Source: Vreelandella nigrificans
GTDB lineage: Bacteria > Pseudomonadota > Gammaproteobacteria > Pseudomonadales > Halomonadaceae
Direction of reading: 5' to 3'
Length of the DNA: 64,000 nucleotides
Assembly: GCF_002374315.1 (NCBI RefSeq)
Contig: NZ_NWUX01000015.1
Span: 1 to 64,000 of the forward strand
Position numbers and translations under genes: made by a program. Below, piece after piece: positions 43,223-51,768 of the stretch (its first letter is position 1; each line of letters starts with the position of its first letter). The notes beneath the pieces are model-generated. The model was given only the letters and a program-made list of their open reading frames with translations. It did no database searches and was not told the DNA's origin.

Positions 43223-44527
43223 CTAAACGTTATAGCCCAACACCGTGGGTAACCAAAGCGCAATACCAGGAAAAATGGCGACCAAAGCGAGCGCACAGCC
43301 CATAGCAATGACAAATAGCAGTGCCCATCCAATGGTATGCTCCAGGCGGATTTTGGCGACTTCAGTCGTCACCATCAAATTCACCGCTACCGGTGGAGTG
43401 AACTGCCCAATGGCGATATTCATGGCCAATAAAATTCCAAACCATACCGGGTTCCACTCAAAGTGCTGCATAACCGGGATAAGGATCGGCATCATGATCA
43501 GATAAATTGAGATGGCATCCAGCAGCATACCCGCCACCAGCACCGCCAGCATCACCAAAATAAGCAGCAATACGCCGTTATCGGTCAAACTAATGATCCA
43601 CTCTGCCAAATGGCGAAAGGTACCCAGCATAGTGCCCGCCCAGGCAAAAATACCCGCCAGGGAGATAATCAGCATCACAACCCCGGAAATAATCGCCGCC
43701 TCGCCAAGCAGTTCCCATAAATCCCGTAGCGAAAGCTCCTTGGTCAAAAATAGACCTACCAACGCCCCATAGGCCACCGCCACTACGGCGGCTTCCGTTG
43801 GTGTGAATAGACCTGAGCGGAGCCCGCCCAGAATCAGTACGGGTGCAAACAGTGCCGGTATCGCCTGTTTAAAGGTGGTGCGTACGCTGAGCTGTTCGGC
43901 CCCCTCTACTGGCGTGCCCCCCTCCCAACCGTAGCGCTTGGAAACAATCATTGCAGGCACAAGTAGTGCTAATCCAGCCAAAATACCGGGAAACAGGCCC
44001 GCCGCGAACAGTGCGCGCAGATCAACACCCGGCACGACGATTGAGTAGAGAATCAGCGCTACCGAAGGGGGAATAAGAATCGCCGTAGACGCAGAGGCGG
44101 CAATAAGCGTGGCCGAAAAAGGCTTGGGGTAACCCGCCTTGGTCATACTAGGCAGCATCACCATGGCAACGGCCGCTGCATCTGCAGGGCCAGAGCCACT
44201 CATGCCCCCCATAATCATACATACCAGCACTGCGACCAATGCCAAACCACCATGGCGCGGGCCAATCAGAGCCTGAGCAAAGCGGACTAAGCGTAGCGCC
44301 ACGCCAGAGCGCTCAAAAATAAGCCCAGTTAAAATAAACAGCGGTATCGCAATTAAGGGGTATTTAGCGATGCTGTTATAGGTATTGGTACCCAGCGTCG
44401 CAAGCATATCCGGTGATAGCCCAATCACAATACCTACCGCCCCGGAGAGCGCCAGTGAGAAGGCGACTGGCACACCCGCAATCAACAGCCCTGCGAAGGC
44501 GAGAATCATCCAAACATCAGGCGTCAT
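43223..44527 (-). CDS. dctM: TRAP transporter large permease DctM
   Basis: A 434-residue membrane subunit with about twelve helices, normal for DctM. Diagnostic stretches are GVPVAFSLALSGAVGIVIG (about 18-36), MGGMSGSGPADAAAVAMVMLPSM near residue 110, SASTAILIPPSVALILY near 145 and FTPPVAVNLMVTTEVAK near the end. It overlaps the small permease gene by 11 bases and ends the dctPQM operon. Confidence 0.94.
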   Translation of the reverse strand: MTPDVWMILAFAGLLIAGVPVAFSLALSGAVGIVIGLSPDMLATLGTNTYNSIAKYPLIAIPLFILTGLIFERSGVALRLVRFAQALIGPRHGGLALVAVLVCMIMGGMSGSGPADAAAVAMVMLPSMTKAGYPKPFSATLIAASASTAILIPPSVALILYSIVVPGVDLRALFAAGLFPGILAGLALLVPAMIVSKRYGWEGGTPVEGAEQLSVRTTFKQAIPALFAPVLILGGLRSGLFTPTEAAVVAVAYGALVGLFLTKELSLRDLWELLGEAAIISGVVMLIISLAGIFAWAGTMLGTFRHLAEWIISLTDNGVLLLILVMLAVLVAGMLLDAISIYLIMMPILIPVMQHFEWNPVWFGILLAMNIAIGQFTPPVAVNLMVTTEVAKIRLEHTIGWALLFVIAMGCALALVAIFPGIALWLPTVLGYNV

Positions 44528-44996
44528 TGTTCAACTCCCCCTTCAAACGGTCACGGGTTTGCTGAATCAAGCGCCAAAGCATAGCGGTGGTCAGCACCGG
44601 CAGCCACACCAAGTACCACCACTGGGGAAGCCCCAACCCTGGTGACAATGACTGCCACTGTTGCTCCTGCCAGGCAAGCTTGCCGCCATACCACGTAATC
44701 AAGCCCAAAACGATAGCACCGCAAAGTGCTTGAAAAAGGATTAAGGCGGAACGGTACTTGGGCGGTAGCACCCGCTCCAGGAAGCCAATACGAATATGCC
44801 GGTTACGCCGTAACGCCACGGAAGCGCCAGCAAAGGTCAGTACCACTAACAGAAAAACGGAAAACTCTTCAGTAAACGAAAAAGAGCCTCCCGTAATGTA
44901 GCGAGTAATGACATTTCCCAGGCTGATCAAGGAGATAATAATTAATGCCAGCGCGCCCAACCAACGTTCAGGGCGAGCATCAGGAAAGCCTTTCAT
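44517..44996 (-). CDS. dctQ: TRAP transporter small permease DctQ
   Basis: A 159-residue four-helix membrane protein. The pattern FTEEFSVFLLVVLTFAGASVALRRNRHIRIGFLERVLPP is characteristic of DctQ, including the conserved Glu-Glu pair in the second helix. GAGG precedes the ATG. It is separated from the receptor gene by a terminator-like hairpin and overlaps dctM. Confidence 0.93.
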   Translation of the reverse strand: MKGFPDARPERWLGALALIIISLISLGNVITRYITGGSFSFTEEFSVFLLVVLTFAGASVALRRNRHIRIGFLERVLPPKYRSALILFQALCGAIVLGLITWYGGKLAWQEQQWQSLSPGLGLPQWWYLVWLPVLTTAMLWRLIQQTRDRLKGELNNDA

Positions 44997-45010
44997 GACA
45001 GCCTCACAGC

Positions 45011-45040
45011 AAAAAAGCTACCGACCCCAAGGGCCGATAG
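45011..45040 (-). terminator. Intra-operon terminator between dctP and dctQ
   Basis: On the minus-strand RNA, CUAUCGGCCC and GGGUCGGUAG pair over 10 positions (two wobbles) with a 3-base loop, followed by CUUUUUU. This is a proper rho-independent form, 22 bases past the dctP stop. It should make receptor mRNA more abundant than permease mRNA. Confidence 0.75.
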
Positions 45041-45062
45041 CGAAGAACGGCATAGCGTGCGT

Positions 45063-46073
45063 TTAACGAGCGTCGATCGCTGTCTGGGCAGCATCTACTA
45101 ACGCTTCACCAATCCGCGGTGCCCATTTTTCATAAACCGACTGGGTAGCATCCACAAAGGCCTGGTACTGCTCATCCGTTAATTCAGTGACGGTAACACC
45201 GCGCTCCTGAATAGCTGCCAAGCGCTCACTCTCCTCTTCCCGGGTCATGGCAATTTCCCATTCACCGGCTTCCTGAGCGGTTTCGCGTAAAAGCGTTTGC
45301 TGCTCTTCACTCAAGGAACGCCATACCTGCTGATTGACCGCAAAAATCAGCGGGTCATTCATATAGTTCCAAAGCGTTAAATACTCCTGGCCGACTTGAT
45401 CAATACGCGCCACATCAAACACGGATAGTGGATTTTCCTGGCCATCCACAGCGCCAGTAGTCAGTGCGGGCTGCGCGTCGGTCCAACTCATTTGCGTGGG
45501 ATCAGCGCCAAGTGCAGAGAAGGTATCTTGGAACAGCGGTGAGCCGACAACACGAATTTTCAGGCCATCCAAATCACCTGGCTCACTAATCGGCCCACGG
45601 GAGTTTGAGACTTGGCGGAAGCCATTTTCGCCCCAGGCCAGCGGGATCACGCCACGGGACTCAATCGCTTCAAAGATCATTCCCCCCGCTTCGCCACCAG
45701 TTACTGCATCAACCGCGGCTTCATCGGGGATGAAAAATGGCAAAGAGAAAAGGTTCAGTTCCGGCACCTGCGGCGACCAGTTAATGGTCGAACCCACAGC
45801 AGCATCGATTAGCCCTGAACGCATAGCGGAAAATTCGCGGGTTTGGTCACCAGAAACCAACTGGGAGTTAGGGTACACCCGTAGCGTTAACTCACCGCCG
45901 CTGCGCTCCTCCACCAACTCTGCCCACTTCTCTGCCGCCTGTCCCCAGGGGAAAGCATCAGATAAAACGGTAGAAACAGAGAGTTCGCGTGCTTGTGCAG
46001 AAAGAGCAGTACAAAGCAGTGCAGCGCCAGCCAAGCCAGCAGTGAAACGAGCCATAGAGCGTGTCAGCGTCAT
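45063..46073 (-). CDS. dctP: TRAP transporter substrate-binding protein DctP
   Basis: A 336-residue periplasmic receptor with a signal peptide ending near AQA (residue 28). The DctP signatures are present: FPWGQAAEKWAELVEERSGGEL, VYPNSQLVSGDQTREFSAMRSGLIDA, GLKIRVVGSPLFQDTFSALGADP (containing the ligand-carboxylate arginine) and TGAVDGQENPLSVFDVARI. An open reading to 46157 exists, but AAAGGA lies properly before the ATG at 46073. It heads dctPQM. The sugar-oxidation genes end 318 bases upstream on the same strand, so a keto-sugar acid is a possible but unproven cargo. Confidence 0.93.
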   Translation of the reverse strand: MTLTRSMARFTAGLAGAALLCTALSAQARELSVSTVLSDAFPWGQAAEKWAELVEERSGGELTLRVYPNSQLVSGDQTREFSAMRSGLIDAAVGSTINWSPQVPELNLFSLPFFIPDEAAVDAVTGGEAGGMIFEAIESRGVIPLAWGENGFRQVSNSRGPISEPGDLDGLKIRVVGSPLFQDTFSALGADPTQMSWTDAQPALTTGAVDGQENPLSVFDVARIDQVGQEYLTLWNYMNDPLIFAVNQQVWRSLSEEQQTLLRETAQEAGEWEIAMTREEESERLAAIQERGVTVTELTDEQYQAFVDATQSVYEKWAPRIGEALVDAAQTAIDAR

Positions 46074-46134
46074 GGTAGGTCCTTTTTTAGCTATTTTTAT
46101 GATGAGCGTTTTATGGTGTGCACGTAGGTCAGTT

Positions 46135-46157
46135 GTGAGGCTTTTAAAAAGCCTCAC
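46135..46157. terminator. Hairpin in the gap before dctP
   Basis: GTGAGGCTTTT and AAAAGCCTCAC form an 11-bp stem around a single central base. It lies in the 318-base gap 46074-46391, which holds no gene, and may end transcripts from the DUF1080 gene. Confidence 0.6.
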
Positions 46158-46391
46158 CTATTGTATGCACTTAGCGTGTGAAAGGAACACACCAAAGGTC
46201 GGGATACGTGGGGAAGGGACACAATAGTAGATGACAACACCCACCGCCAGAGCAACCTCCGCTTGCTTGACCATAACTCGACCTTGGTCATAGCTAAAAT
46301 TCTTAGGTGCTGCACTCAGCTTCTACAGCCCAGCCCACCGATGCCTTTAGCATCAGCGGGCCAGGCGCTCAGGTTGCTTATAAATGCCCTA

Positions 46392-47195
46392 CTAGAGCTC
46401 CCGTACCCATATATTGCGAAAGCTAACGGCGGCATCATGATCCTGCAGGTAGATAGGTGCGCAGCCGTGGGCTTCGTTGTAGTTGGGTTCGCCAATCCAC
46501 TCGGTGGTGCCTTGCACTTCAACGTGATGCTGGACCACTACACCGTTATGCAGCACGGTAACGTAGGCAGGCGATTCAAGAGTGCCGTCATCATCAAAAC
46601 GCGGTGCGGTGTAGAGGATGTTATAGCTTTGCCACTCCCCAGGCGGGCGCGATGCGTTGACTAGCGGGATATGCTGCTTATAGATGGATGCAGCCTGGCC
46701 ATTGGGGTAGGTCGGGTTGTCGTAGGAGTCGAGTACTTGAATTTCATAGCGCTCTTGTAGAAAGACACCACTATTACCCCGGTCTTGGCCATCCATGCCA
46801 TCAATATCCTCTGGCGAGCGCCACTCCAGATAGAGCTGCACATCACAGAAGTCTTGCTGAGTACGAATGCCACCAGCCCCACGATTCACCGTCATAGCGC
46901 TGCCTTCCAGGTGCCACTTGGCTGGCCCGCCCTCTTCGCCCTCCCAGGCGTCCAAGCTGGTGCCATCAAAGAGCACAATCGCATCCGATGGAACCCCCGA
47001 ATCAGGTACCAAAACCGTAGTGGGCACCGGCTCCCACACTTCGGTTTTAGCAGCTTGCTGCTCGGGTGTCAGCGCCTCTTTCGGTGCACCCTCCTGGGCT
47101 ACGCTGTCGAATGCCAACAAACTGCCGCAGGCCAAGAGGCATAGCGCCTGCGTATAGGAGCAAGCTTTTAGATCGTGTGTGCGTTGATTGTTCAT
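46392..47195 (-). CDS. DUF1080 protein (3-keto-disaccharide hydrolase family)
   Basis: A 267-residue exported protein. The N-terminus has a hydrophobic signal with a possible lipobox (LLAC, Cys23). The DUF1080 beta-sandwich begins at DAIVLFDGTSLDAWEGEEGGPAKWHLEGSAM and continues with the family segments LEWRSPED, RGNSGVFLQERYEIQVLDSYDNPTYPNGQAASIY and the closing PIYLQDHDAAVSFRNIWVREL. Members cleave glycosides whose sugar is oxidised at carbon 3. The ATG at 47195 has GGAG six bases upstream; a reading from 47279 is open but unlikely. It is the last gene of the GMC operon. Confidence 0.87.
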   Translation of the reverse strand: MNNQRTHDLKACSYTQALCLLACGSLLAFDSVAQEGAPKEALTPEQQAAKTEVWEPVPTTVLVPDSGVPSDAIVLFDGTSLDAWEGEEGGPAKWHLEGSAMTVNRGAGGIRTQQDFCDVQLYLEWRSPEDIDGMDGQDRGNSGVFLQERYEIQVLDSYDNPTYPNGQAASIYKQHIPLVNASRPPGEWQSYNILYTAPRFDDDGTLESPAYVTVLHNGVVVQHHVEVQGTTEWIGEPNYNEAHGCAPIYLQDHDAAVSFRNIWVREL

Positions 47196-47211
47196 CATGC
47201 TCTCCGTTGCA

Positions 47212-47871
47212 TTATGTTGCCCAGGCAGGCTCGCCGTTATAGGGTGCGCAGCCATCGTAACGGCCTGGGACCGCCTCATAGCGCAATACTTCTTTAGCGC
47301 CGACCTCTGAAGTGAAGAACCCGAACAGGGTTAATTGCTTCATCATGGTGAAGTGGTGAGGCAGCGCTTCCACACTATCCGCTTGCTGCTGGGAGCCTTG
47401 AGTGTCCGCTGTTTGGTTTTGAGCGGTCTGGGTTTCCGTGCTCTGTGCTTCGGCGGACGTTGGTTGCTCTCTGTTGGTTTGTTCCCGGGCATGCATCATC
47501 GCTTCACGGTCTAACTCGGTGACAAGTGCTAAGCGCTGCTCGCCACTTAACCCCATAAAGTCACTCTCATAGGCCGCTCGGCTACGCGTATCAAGCTGCG
47601 CTAAACCAAGATGAAAGGTTTCACGCTCTGTCGGCGTATAGCAAGCGCTGACAAACACCGCCATAAACTCCCCAACACCCGCATCTTTTGCACCTGGGGT
47701 ATCGGTTTTCGGCAGAATGGTTTCGGCAAGCTCGTTCAGCCGTTGCACATCGTCATCGCTAAACAGGTGTTCTGCTTGCCCAGCATCACTAAAGGCAAAC
47801 AAAGATTTACCACCGATCATTGCTGTACCGGTCGTAAGAGCGATCAATTTGAGTAGTTCGCGACGGTTCAT
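47212..47871 (-). CDS. Gluconate 2-dehydrogenase subunit 3-family protein (hitch-hiker subunit)
   Basis: A 219-residue exported small subunit. The N-terminus MNRRELLKLIALTTGTAMIGG has a twin-arginine-like signal. The domain (about 34-112: FSDDDVQRLNELAETILPKTDTPGAKDAGVGEFM) is that of the gamma subunit which escorts the folded GMC flavoprotein through Tat. A Gln/Thr/Ser-rich low-complexity insert (about 135-165) precedes the conserved end HHFTMMKQLTLFGFFTSEVGA. The ATG overlaps the GMC stop by 4 bases (ATGA); a longer reading from 47976 is rejected for that reason. Confidence 0.85.
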   Translation of the reverse strand: MNRRELLKLIALTTGTAMIGGKSLFAFSDAGQAEHLFSDDDVQRLNELAETILPKTDTPGAKDAGVGEFMAVFVSACYTPTERETFHLGLAQLDTRSRAAYESDFMGLSGEQRLALVTELDREAMMHAREQTNREQPTSAEAQSTETQTAQNQTADTQGSQQQADSVEALPHHFTMMKQLTLFGFFTSEVGAKEVLRYEAVPGRYDGCAPYNGEPAWAT

Positions 47872-49556
47872 GACAAGTTCCCCCGCTTTAGCTCTTCCAC
47901 AGCAAAGTCCACCGCCCGAGCAGTTAGCGCCATATAGGTCAAAGAAGGGTTCACACACGAGGATGACGTCATGCAAGCGCCATCAGTAACAAAAACGTTG
48001 GGGGCATCCCACACTTGGTTGTGACTATTGAGCACTGAAGTTTTCGGGTCTCGGCCCATCCGCGCCGTGCCCATTTCATGAATGCCCATGCCCGGCGCGT
48101 AATCGCCCTCTTCACCTTTAACGTTTTTCACGCCGGCAGCTTCAAATAATTCGACCGCATCCCGAACCATATCCCGACGCATATCGCGCTCGTTCTGCTT
48201 AAGTTCGACACTGATGGACAGCACCGGCAATCCCCACTTGTCACGAATGGAGTGATCAAGAGAGATGTGGTTGTCATGATCAGGAAGCATCTCACCGAAA
48301 CCCGTCATGCCAATCCTCCAACTTCCCGGCTGGGCCAGTGCTTGTTTAAAATCAGCACCAATATTGAGTTCGGCAATTTCGCGATCCCATCCCTGGCGGC
48401 TGGCCGACCCTTGGTAACCAAAGCCACGCACATAGCCACGTTGCTCATCGCCGACATTACGAAAACGCGGAATATAGAAGCCTGCAGGGCGGCGCCCGAA
48501 GTAATACTGGTCGAGATAGCCTTCAATATCGCCACTGGCACCGCAGCGGAAGTGGTGATCCATCACGTTGTGACCCAGTTCGCCGCTGCTACTGCCCAGT
48601 CCACCTTCCCAAACATCAGTGGCGGAGTTCATCAAAATCCAGGTGGTGTTGAAAGTTGAGGCATTGAGAAACACCACATCCGCCGTGTACTCGTGGACCT
48701 CATGAGTTTCGGCATCAATGACTTCTACGCCCCGCGCCCGTTTGCGGTCTTTGTCATACAGCACCTGACTGACAATCGAGAAAGGCCGCAGGGTTAAGTT
48801 GCCCGTTGCCACAGCAGCAGGAAGAGTCGCGGACTGGGTGCTGAAATAGGCGCCATAGGGACAACCTAACCAGCATTTATTGCGGTATTGGCAGCCTACT
48901 CGGTTTTGCTCCGGTTTTGGCTGGGTGATATTGGCCACCCGGCTGTGGATAAGATGACGCTGCCCACCAAAGGCATCTTCGATGCGCTTGGCAATATCTT
49001 TTTCCACACAGTTAAGTGGTATCGGGGGTAGAAACTCGCCATCTGGCAGAATATCCAGCCCTTCCCGAGTACCCGCAATACCAGCAAAACGCTCAACATA
49101 GTCGTACCAAGGGGCGAGATCTGCATAGCGAATCGGCCAATCAATGGCGATGCCTTCACGCTCATTGGCCTCAAAGTCCATAGGGCTGAGCCGGTAGCTT
49201 TGGCGGCCCCACATGAGAGAGCGTCCACCTACGTGGTAACCACGGAACCAGTCAAAACGCTTCTCTTCTACATAGGGGTTTGCTTGTTCATCGGCCCATA
49301 ACCCCATGGTTGATTCATTCAGCGGGTAATCACGCTTCAATACGGGGAATTTGGCGATCATTTCTTGGGTGGGTTGATCACGGTGGGGATAATCCCAAGC
49401 CTCTTTATTGGCATTATGGTAATCCTTCACATGCTCGATATTGCGCCCACGCTCAAGCAATAAAACTTTTAAGCCCTTTTCGGTTAGCTCTTTAGCGGCC
49501 CAGCCGCCGCTAATACCTGAACCAACCACGATGGCATCGTAGTGATTATCTGGCAT
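47868..49556 (-). CDS. GMC-family FAD oxidoreductase (probable glucoside 3-dehydrogenase catalytic subunit)
   Basis: A 562-residue flavoprotein. The FAD loop is DAIVVGSGISGGWAAKELTEKG (residues 7-28), VGGRSLMWGRQSYRL (about 110-124) is the second flavin motif, and the C-terminal part contains GIHEMGTARMG and NPSLTYMAL, typical of the gluconate/glucoside dehydrogenase branch. A cysteine cluster CQYRNKCWLGCPYGAYFS near residue 222 is also typical. It has no signal peptide and is probably exported with its Tat-tagged partner. In Halomonas such a pair plus a cytochrome c oxidises sugars at carbon 3. No cytochrome gene is adjacent, so the electron acceptor is open. Confidence 0.9.
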   Translation of the reverse strand: MPDNHYDAIVVGSGISGGWAAKELTEKGLKVLLLERGRNIEHVKDYHNANKEAWDYPHRDQPTQEMIAKFPVLKRDYPLNESTMGLWADEQANPYVEEKRFDWFRGYHVGGRSLMWGRQSYRLSPMDFEANEREGIAIDWPIRYADLAPWYDYVERFAGIAGTREGLDILPDGEFLPPIPLNCVEKDIAKRIEDAFGGQRHLIHSRVANITQPKPEQNRVGCQYRNKCWLGCPYGAYFSTQSATLPAAVATGNLTLRPFSIVSQVLYDKDRKRARGVEVIDAETHEVHEYTADVVFLNASTFNTTWILMNSATDVWEGGLGSSSGELGHNVMDHHFRCGASGDIEGYLDQYYFGRRPAGFYIPRFRNVGDEQRGYVRGFGYQGSASRQGWDREIAELNIGADFKQALAQPGSWRIGMTGFGEMLPDHDNHISLDHSIRDKWGLPVLSISVELKQNERDMRRDMVRDAVELFEAAGVKNVKGEEGDYAPGMGIHEMGTARMGRDPKTSVLNSHNQVWDAPNVFVTDGACMTSSSCVNPSLTYMALTARAVDFAVEELKRGNLS

Positions 49557-49604
49557 GGTGGTCTTCCTTATTGTGTTGTTGTTTTTCGCGTTGGAAACGC
49601 TAAA

Positions 49605-50504
49605 TCACACATCGCAGAGCTGAATGGCGGCCCGCAGTGATGCGATTTTTTCTTGTTGGCTAGTACGGTCGGGAAGAAACTCCTGGGCGATATAGCCCTT
49701 AAAGCCGGTATCGCGAATAGCACGACAAATCGCGGGGTAGTTCAGCTCTTGGGTATCATCTATCTCATGGCGACCAGGTACACCAGCCGTATGGTAATGA
49801 CCGAAAAAGTGATGGTTTTCGCGGATAGTGCGAATGATGTCCCCTTCACTTATCTGCATGTGATAGATGTCGTAGAGCAGTTTGAAGTTGGGTGAATCAA
49901 GCCGCTGGCAAAGCTCGATTCCCCAGGCGGAGTTGTCGCAGAGGTAGTCAGGGTGGTCGATTTTGCTGTTGAACAGCTCCATCTGTAACACCACGCCGCC
50001 CTCTTCCGCGTGGGGAAGTATCTGCTTTAACCCCGCCTCAGCATTGTCCAGCCCCTGCTCGGGATTCATCCCCCTCGCATTACCGCTAAAGCAGATTAGG
50101 TTGGTGTAACCTGCCTGGCTGACTAAGTCGATATGATTGAGATAACGTTCAATCAGCTCTGAGTGAAAACGGCTATCTCCCCAGCCATCCTCAAGACTCA
50201 GTTCTGCGCCATTACACATGGAGGAGTCGAGCCCATGTCGCTGTAGCACAGGCCACTCGTCGGGCCCTACTAAATCAATGGCCTTAATGCCCAATTGAGT
50301 TGAGAGCTGGCACAGCTCCTCAAGGGTCAGAAAATCGAAGGTCCAGCGGGCAACTGCATGGTTGATATTGCCCTTTAAAGCTCGTTGGGCAGGTGCATCA
50401 TCGGCTAGGGCTCGAGTCCCGATATAAGGGAGAGCAGTCAGGCCGATAGCACTGGTGATGGTATTGCGCAGTAAGCTGCGTCTATCAATAGGGTAGCGCT
50501 TCAT
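49605..50504 (-). CDS. Exported TIM-barrel isomerase/epimerase (hydroxypyruvate-isomerase-like)
   Basis: A 299-residue AP-endonuclease-2-type TIM barrel with a twin-arginine signal (DRRSLLRNTITSAIG). Metal-site segments are visible: MELFNSKIDH (glutamate), LLYDIYHMQISEGD (aspartate and histidine), GHYHTAGVPGRHEID (histidines) and IAQEFLP (glutamate). Hydroxypyruvate isomerase and sugar epimerases share these. Being exported beside a sugar dehydrogenase, it more likely acts on oxidised sugars in the periplasm. GAGG precedes the ATG. Confidence 0.83.
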   Translation of the reverse strand: MKRYPIDRRSLLRNTITSAIGLTALPYIGTRALADDAPAQRALKGNINHAVARWTFDFLTLEELCQLSTQLGIKAIDLVGPDEWPVLQRHGLDSSMCNGAELSLEDGWGDSRFHSELIERYLNHIDLVSQAGYTNLICFSGNARGMNPEQGLDNAEAGLKQILPHAEEGGVVLQMELFNSKIDHPDYLCDNSAWGIELCQRLDSPNFKLLYDIYHMQISEGDIIRTIRENHHFFGHYHTAGVPGRHEIDDTQELNYPAICRAIRDTGFKGYIAQEFLPDRTSQQEKIASLRAAIQLCDV

Positions 50505-50551
50505 AAAGTATCCTCGCAGTTGTCATCTAACAGAGATGGCCTGTGCGTGTA

Positions 50552-51439
50552 TCACTCTTCTCGAAGCGCGGTTAGCTTCTCCTGTAAAAAGCGGTTTCCT
50601 TCGGTAATCACCGCTTCTGCGTCTAGCGGCATATCGTGTTCAATGATGTACCACTCCACACCGGCGGCTTCGATAGCAGGTAGTATCGAATCCCAATCCA
50701 GTACTCCCTCGCCAAGCGTGGCGAAACCACCCTGATCCTCAGCAGTTCCCTCAGGGGCGTTATCCTTGGCATGCACGGAAAAAAGTCGGTCATCGAAACG
50801 TGCGATATACTCCACCGGATCAAGCCCACCTCGCGCCACCCAAGCGATATCTAACTCAGCCAGCAAATCGGATCCGGCAGCATCAAACAGGTGCTCAAGT
50901 GCGGTTTTATCACCGTACATTTCCATCTCGAAGGCATGGTTGTGGTACGCCAGCCGGAAACCTTCGGCACCTAGCGTAGAGGCGATTTCTCCTAGCTCTT
51001 CACCCAACGCCTGCCAGCCTTCCGCGTCATCGGGACGAGCATCTTCAGCCAAGTACGGCAACGTCAATGTGTCGTTACCAATCGCCTGATTAAAGGCCAC
51101 CGTTTCTTCTAGGCGGTGGCGCAGGTCATCCAGCGGCACGTGGCTGGAGATCACCGCGAGTGAATACTCTTCTAGCAAAGCGTTAAGTTCATCAACAGAA
51201 ACGTCCTGGGTGCCCACCGTTTCAATTGCCAAAATACCCGCCCTGCTCACTGCCGCTAATTGCTCCTCAAGAGAGCCAAAATCACGCAGCGTATACATCT
51301 GAGCGGCAATGGGTAATTCGGCAGAGTTCACTGCTTGCGCTTGGGCAAAACCAGCGGTGCTCAGCATTGAAAATGTCAGCACACCGGCAGCGAACAGCAC
51401 CTTGAAACCCACAGGGCCTGGGTGTAGCGGGGTATCCAT
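50552..51439 (-). CDS. Exported sugar-phosphate-isomerase/epimerase-family protein
   Basis: A 295-residue TIM barrel of the same superfamily as its neighbour, with a signal peptide ending near AQA (residue 35). Key segments are IAAQMYTLRDFGSLEEQLAAVSRAGILAIE, LAYHNHAFEME (metal/substrate histidines), ELDIAWVARGG and FSVHAKDNAP. It is the first gene of the operon. GAGGTG is placed for the ATG at 51439 rather than the GTG at 51445. Relatives act with GMC oxidoreductases and DUF1080 hydrolases in 3-keto-glycoside breakdown, some as eliminating lyases; the reaction here is not determined. Confidence 0.83.
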   Translation of the reverse strand: MDTPLHPGPVGFKVLFAAGVLTFSMLSTAGFAQAQAVNSAELPIAAQMYTLRDFGSLEEQLAAVSRAGILAIETVGTQDVSVDELNALLEEYSLAVISSHVPLDDLRHRLEETVAFNQAIGNDTLTLPYLAEDARPDDAEGWQALGEELGEIASTLGAEGFRLAYHNHAFEMEMYGDKTALEHLFDAAGSDLLAELDIAWVARGGLDPVEYIARFDDRLFSVHAKDNAPEGTAEDQGGFATLGEGVLDWDSILPAIEAAGVEWYIIEHDMPLDAEAVITEGNRFLQEKLTALREE

Positions 51440-51492
51440 ATCCACCTCATTATTGTTGGATTGTTATAGGCTGTAAAACACCGAACCACAAA

Positions 51493-51508
51493 ATGTAATC
51501 GGTTACAT
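51493..51508. promoter_or_regulatory. LacI-type operator before the sugar-oxidation operon
   Basis: ATGTAATC-GGTTACAT matches its own reverse complement at 14 of 16 positions with a central CG, the classic form of LacI/GalR-family operators. It lies 54 bases upstream of the first isomerase gene. No LacI gene is in this window. The rest of the gap 51440-51768 is A+T-rich and shows no gene. Confidence 0.6.
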
Positions 51509-51768
51509 TTTTTTTAGGGCATTACTGTAATATATGCAAGAAAAGACTGGTTTATTAAACTTAGACATGTGGAAAATAGCGTTATTAAAATGCCAATATA
51601 TAAATAAGCAATTGATTATAAAAAATTAAATATTACAAAAACGAGCCTTTAAACTTTGGTATAAAGTAATGCAACAATGCAATAAAGTTGGTAATGTTCC
51701 GCATTATTTCACCTTCCCTCCAAGCTGTTACAATGGCCGTCTTTTTGCATTTAGCCATGGAGATCATT

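Noticed and set aside
45496..46227. Long plus-strand frame of 243 codons
   Set aside because: It lies antisense to dctP, which has clear family motifs; composition is that of a shadow frame.
49588..49600. Hairpin GCGTT-GGA-AACGC before the GMC gene
   Set aside because: Only a 5-bp stem, no U tract and no second copy; too short to call.
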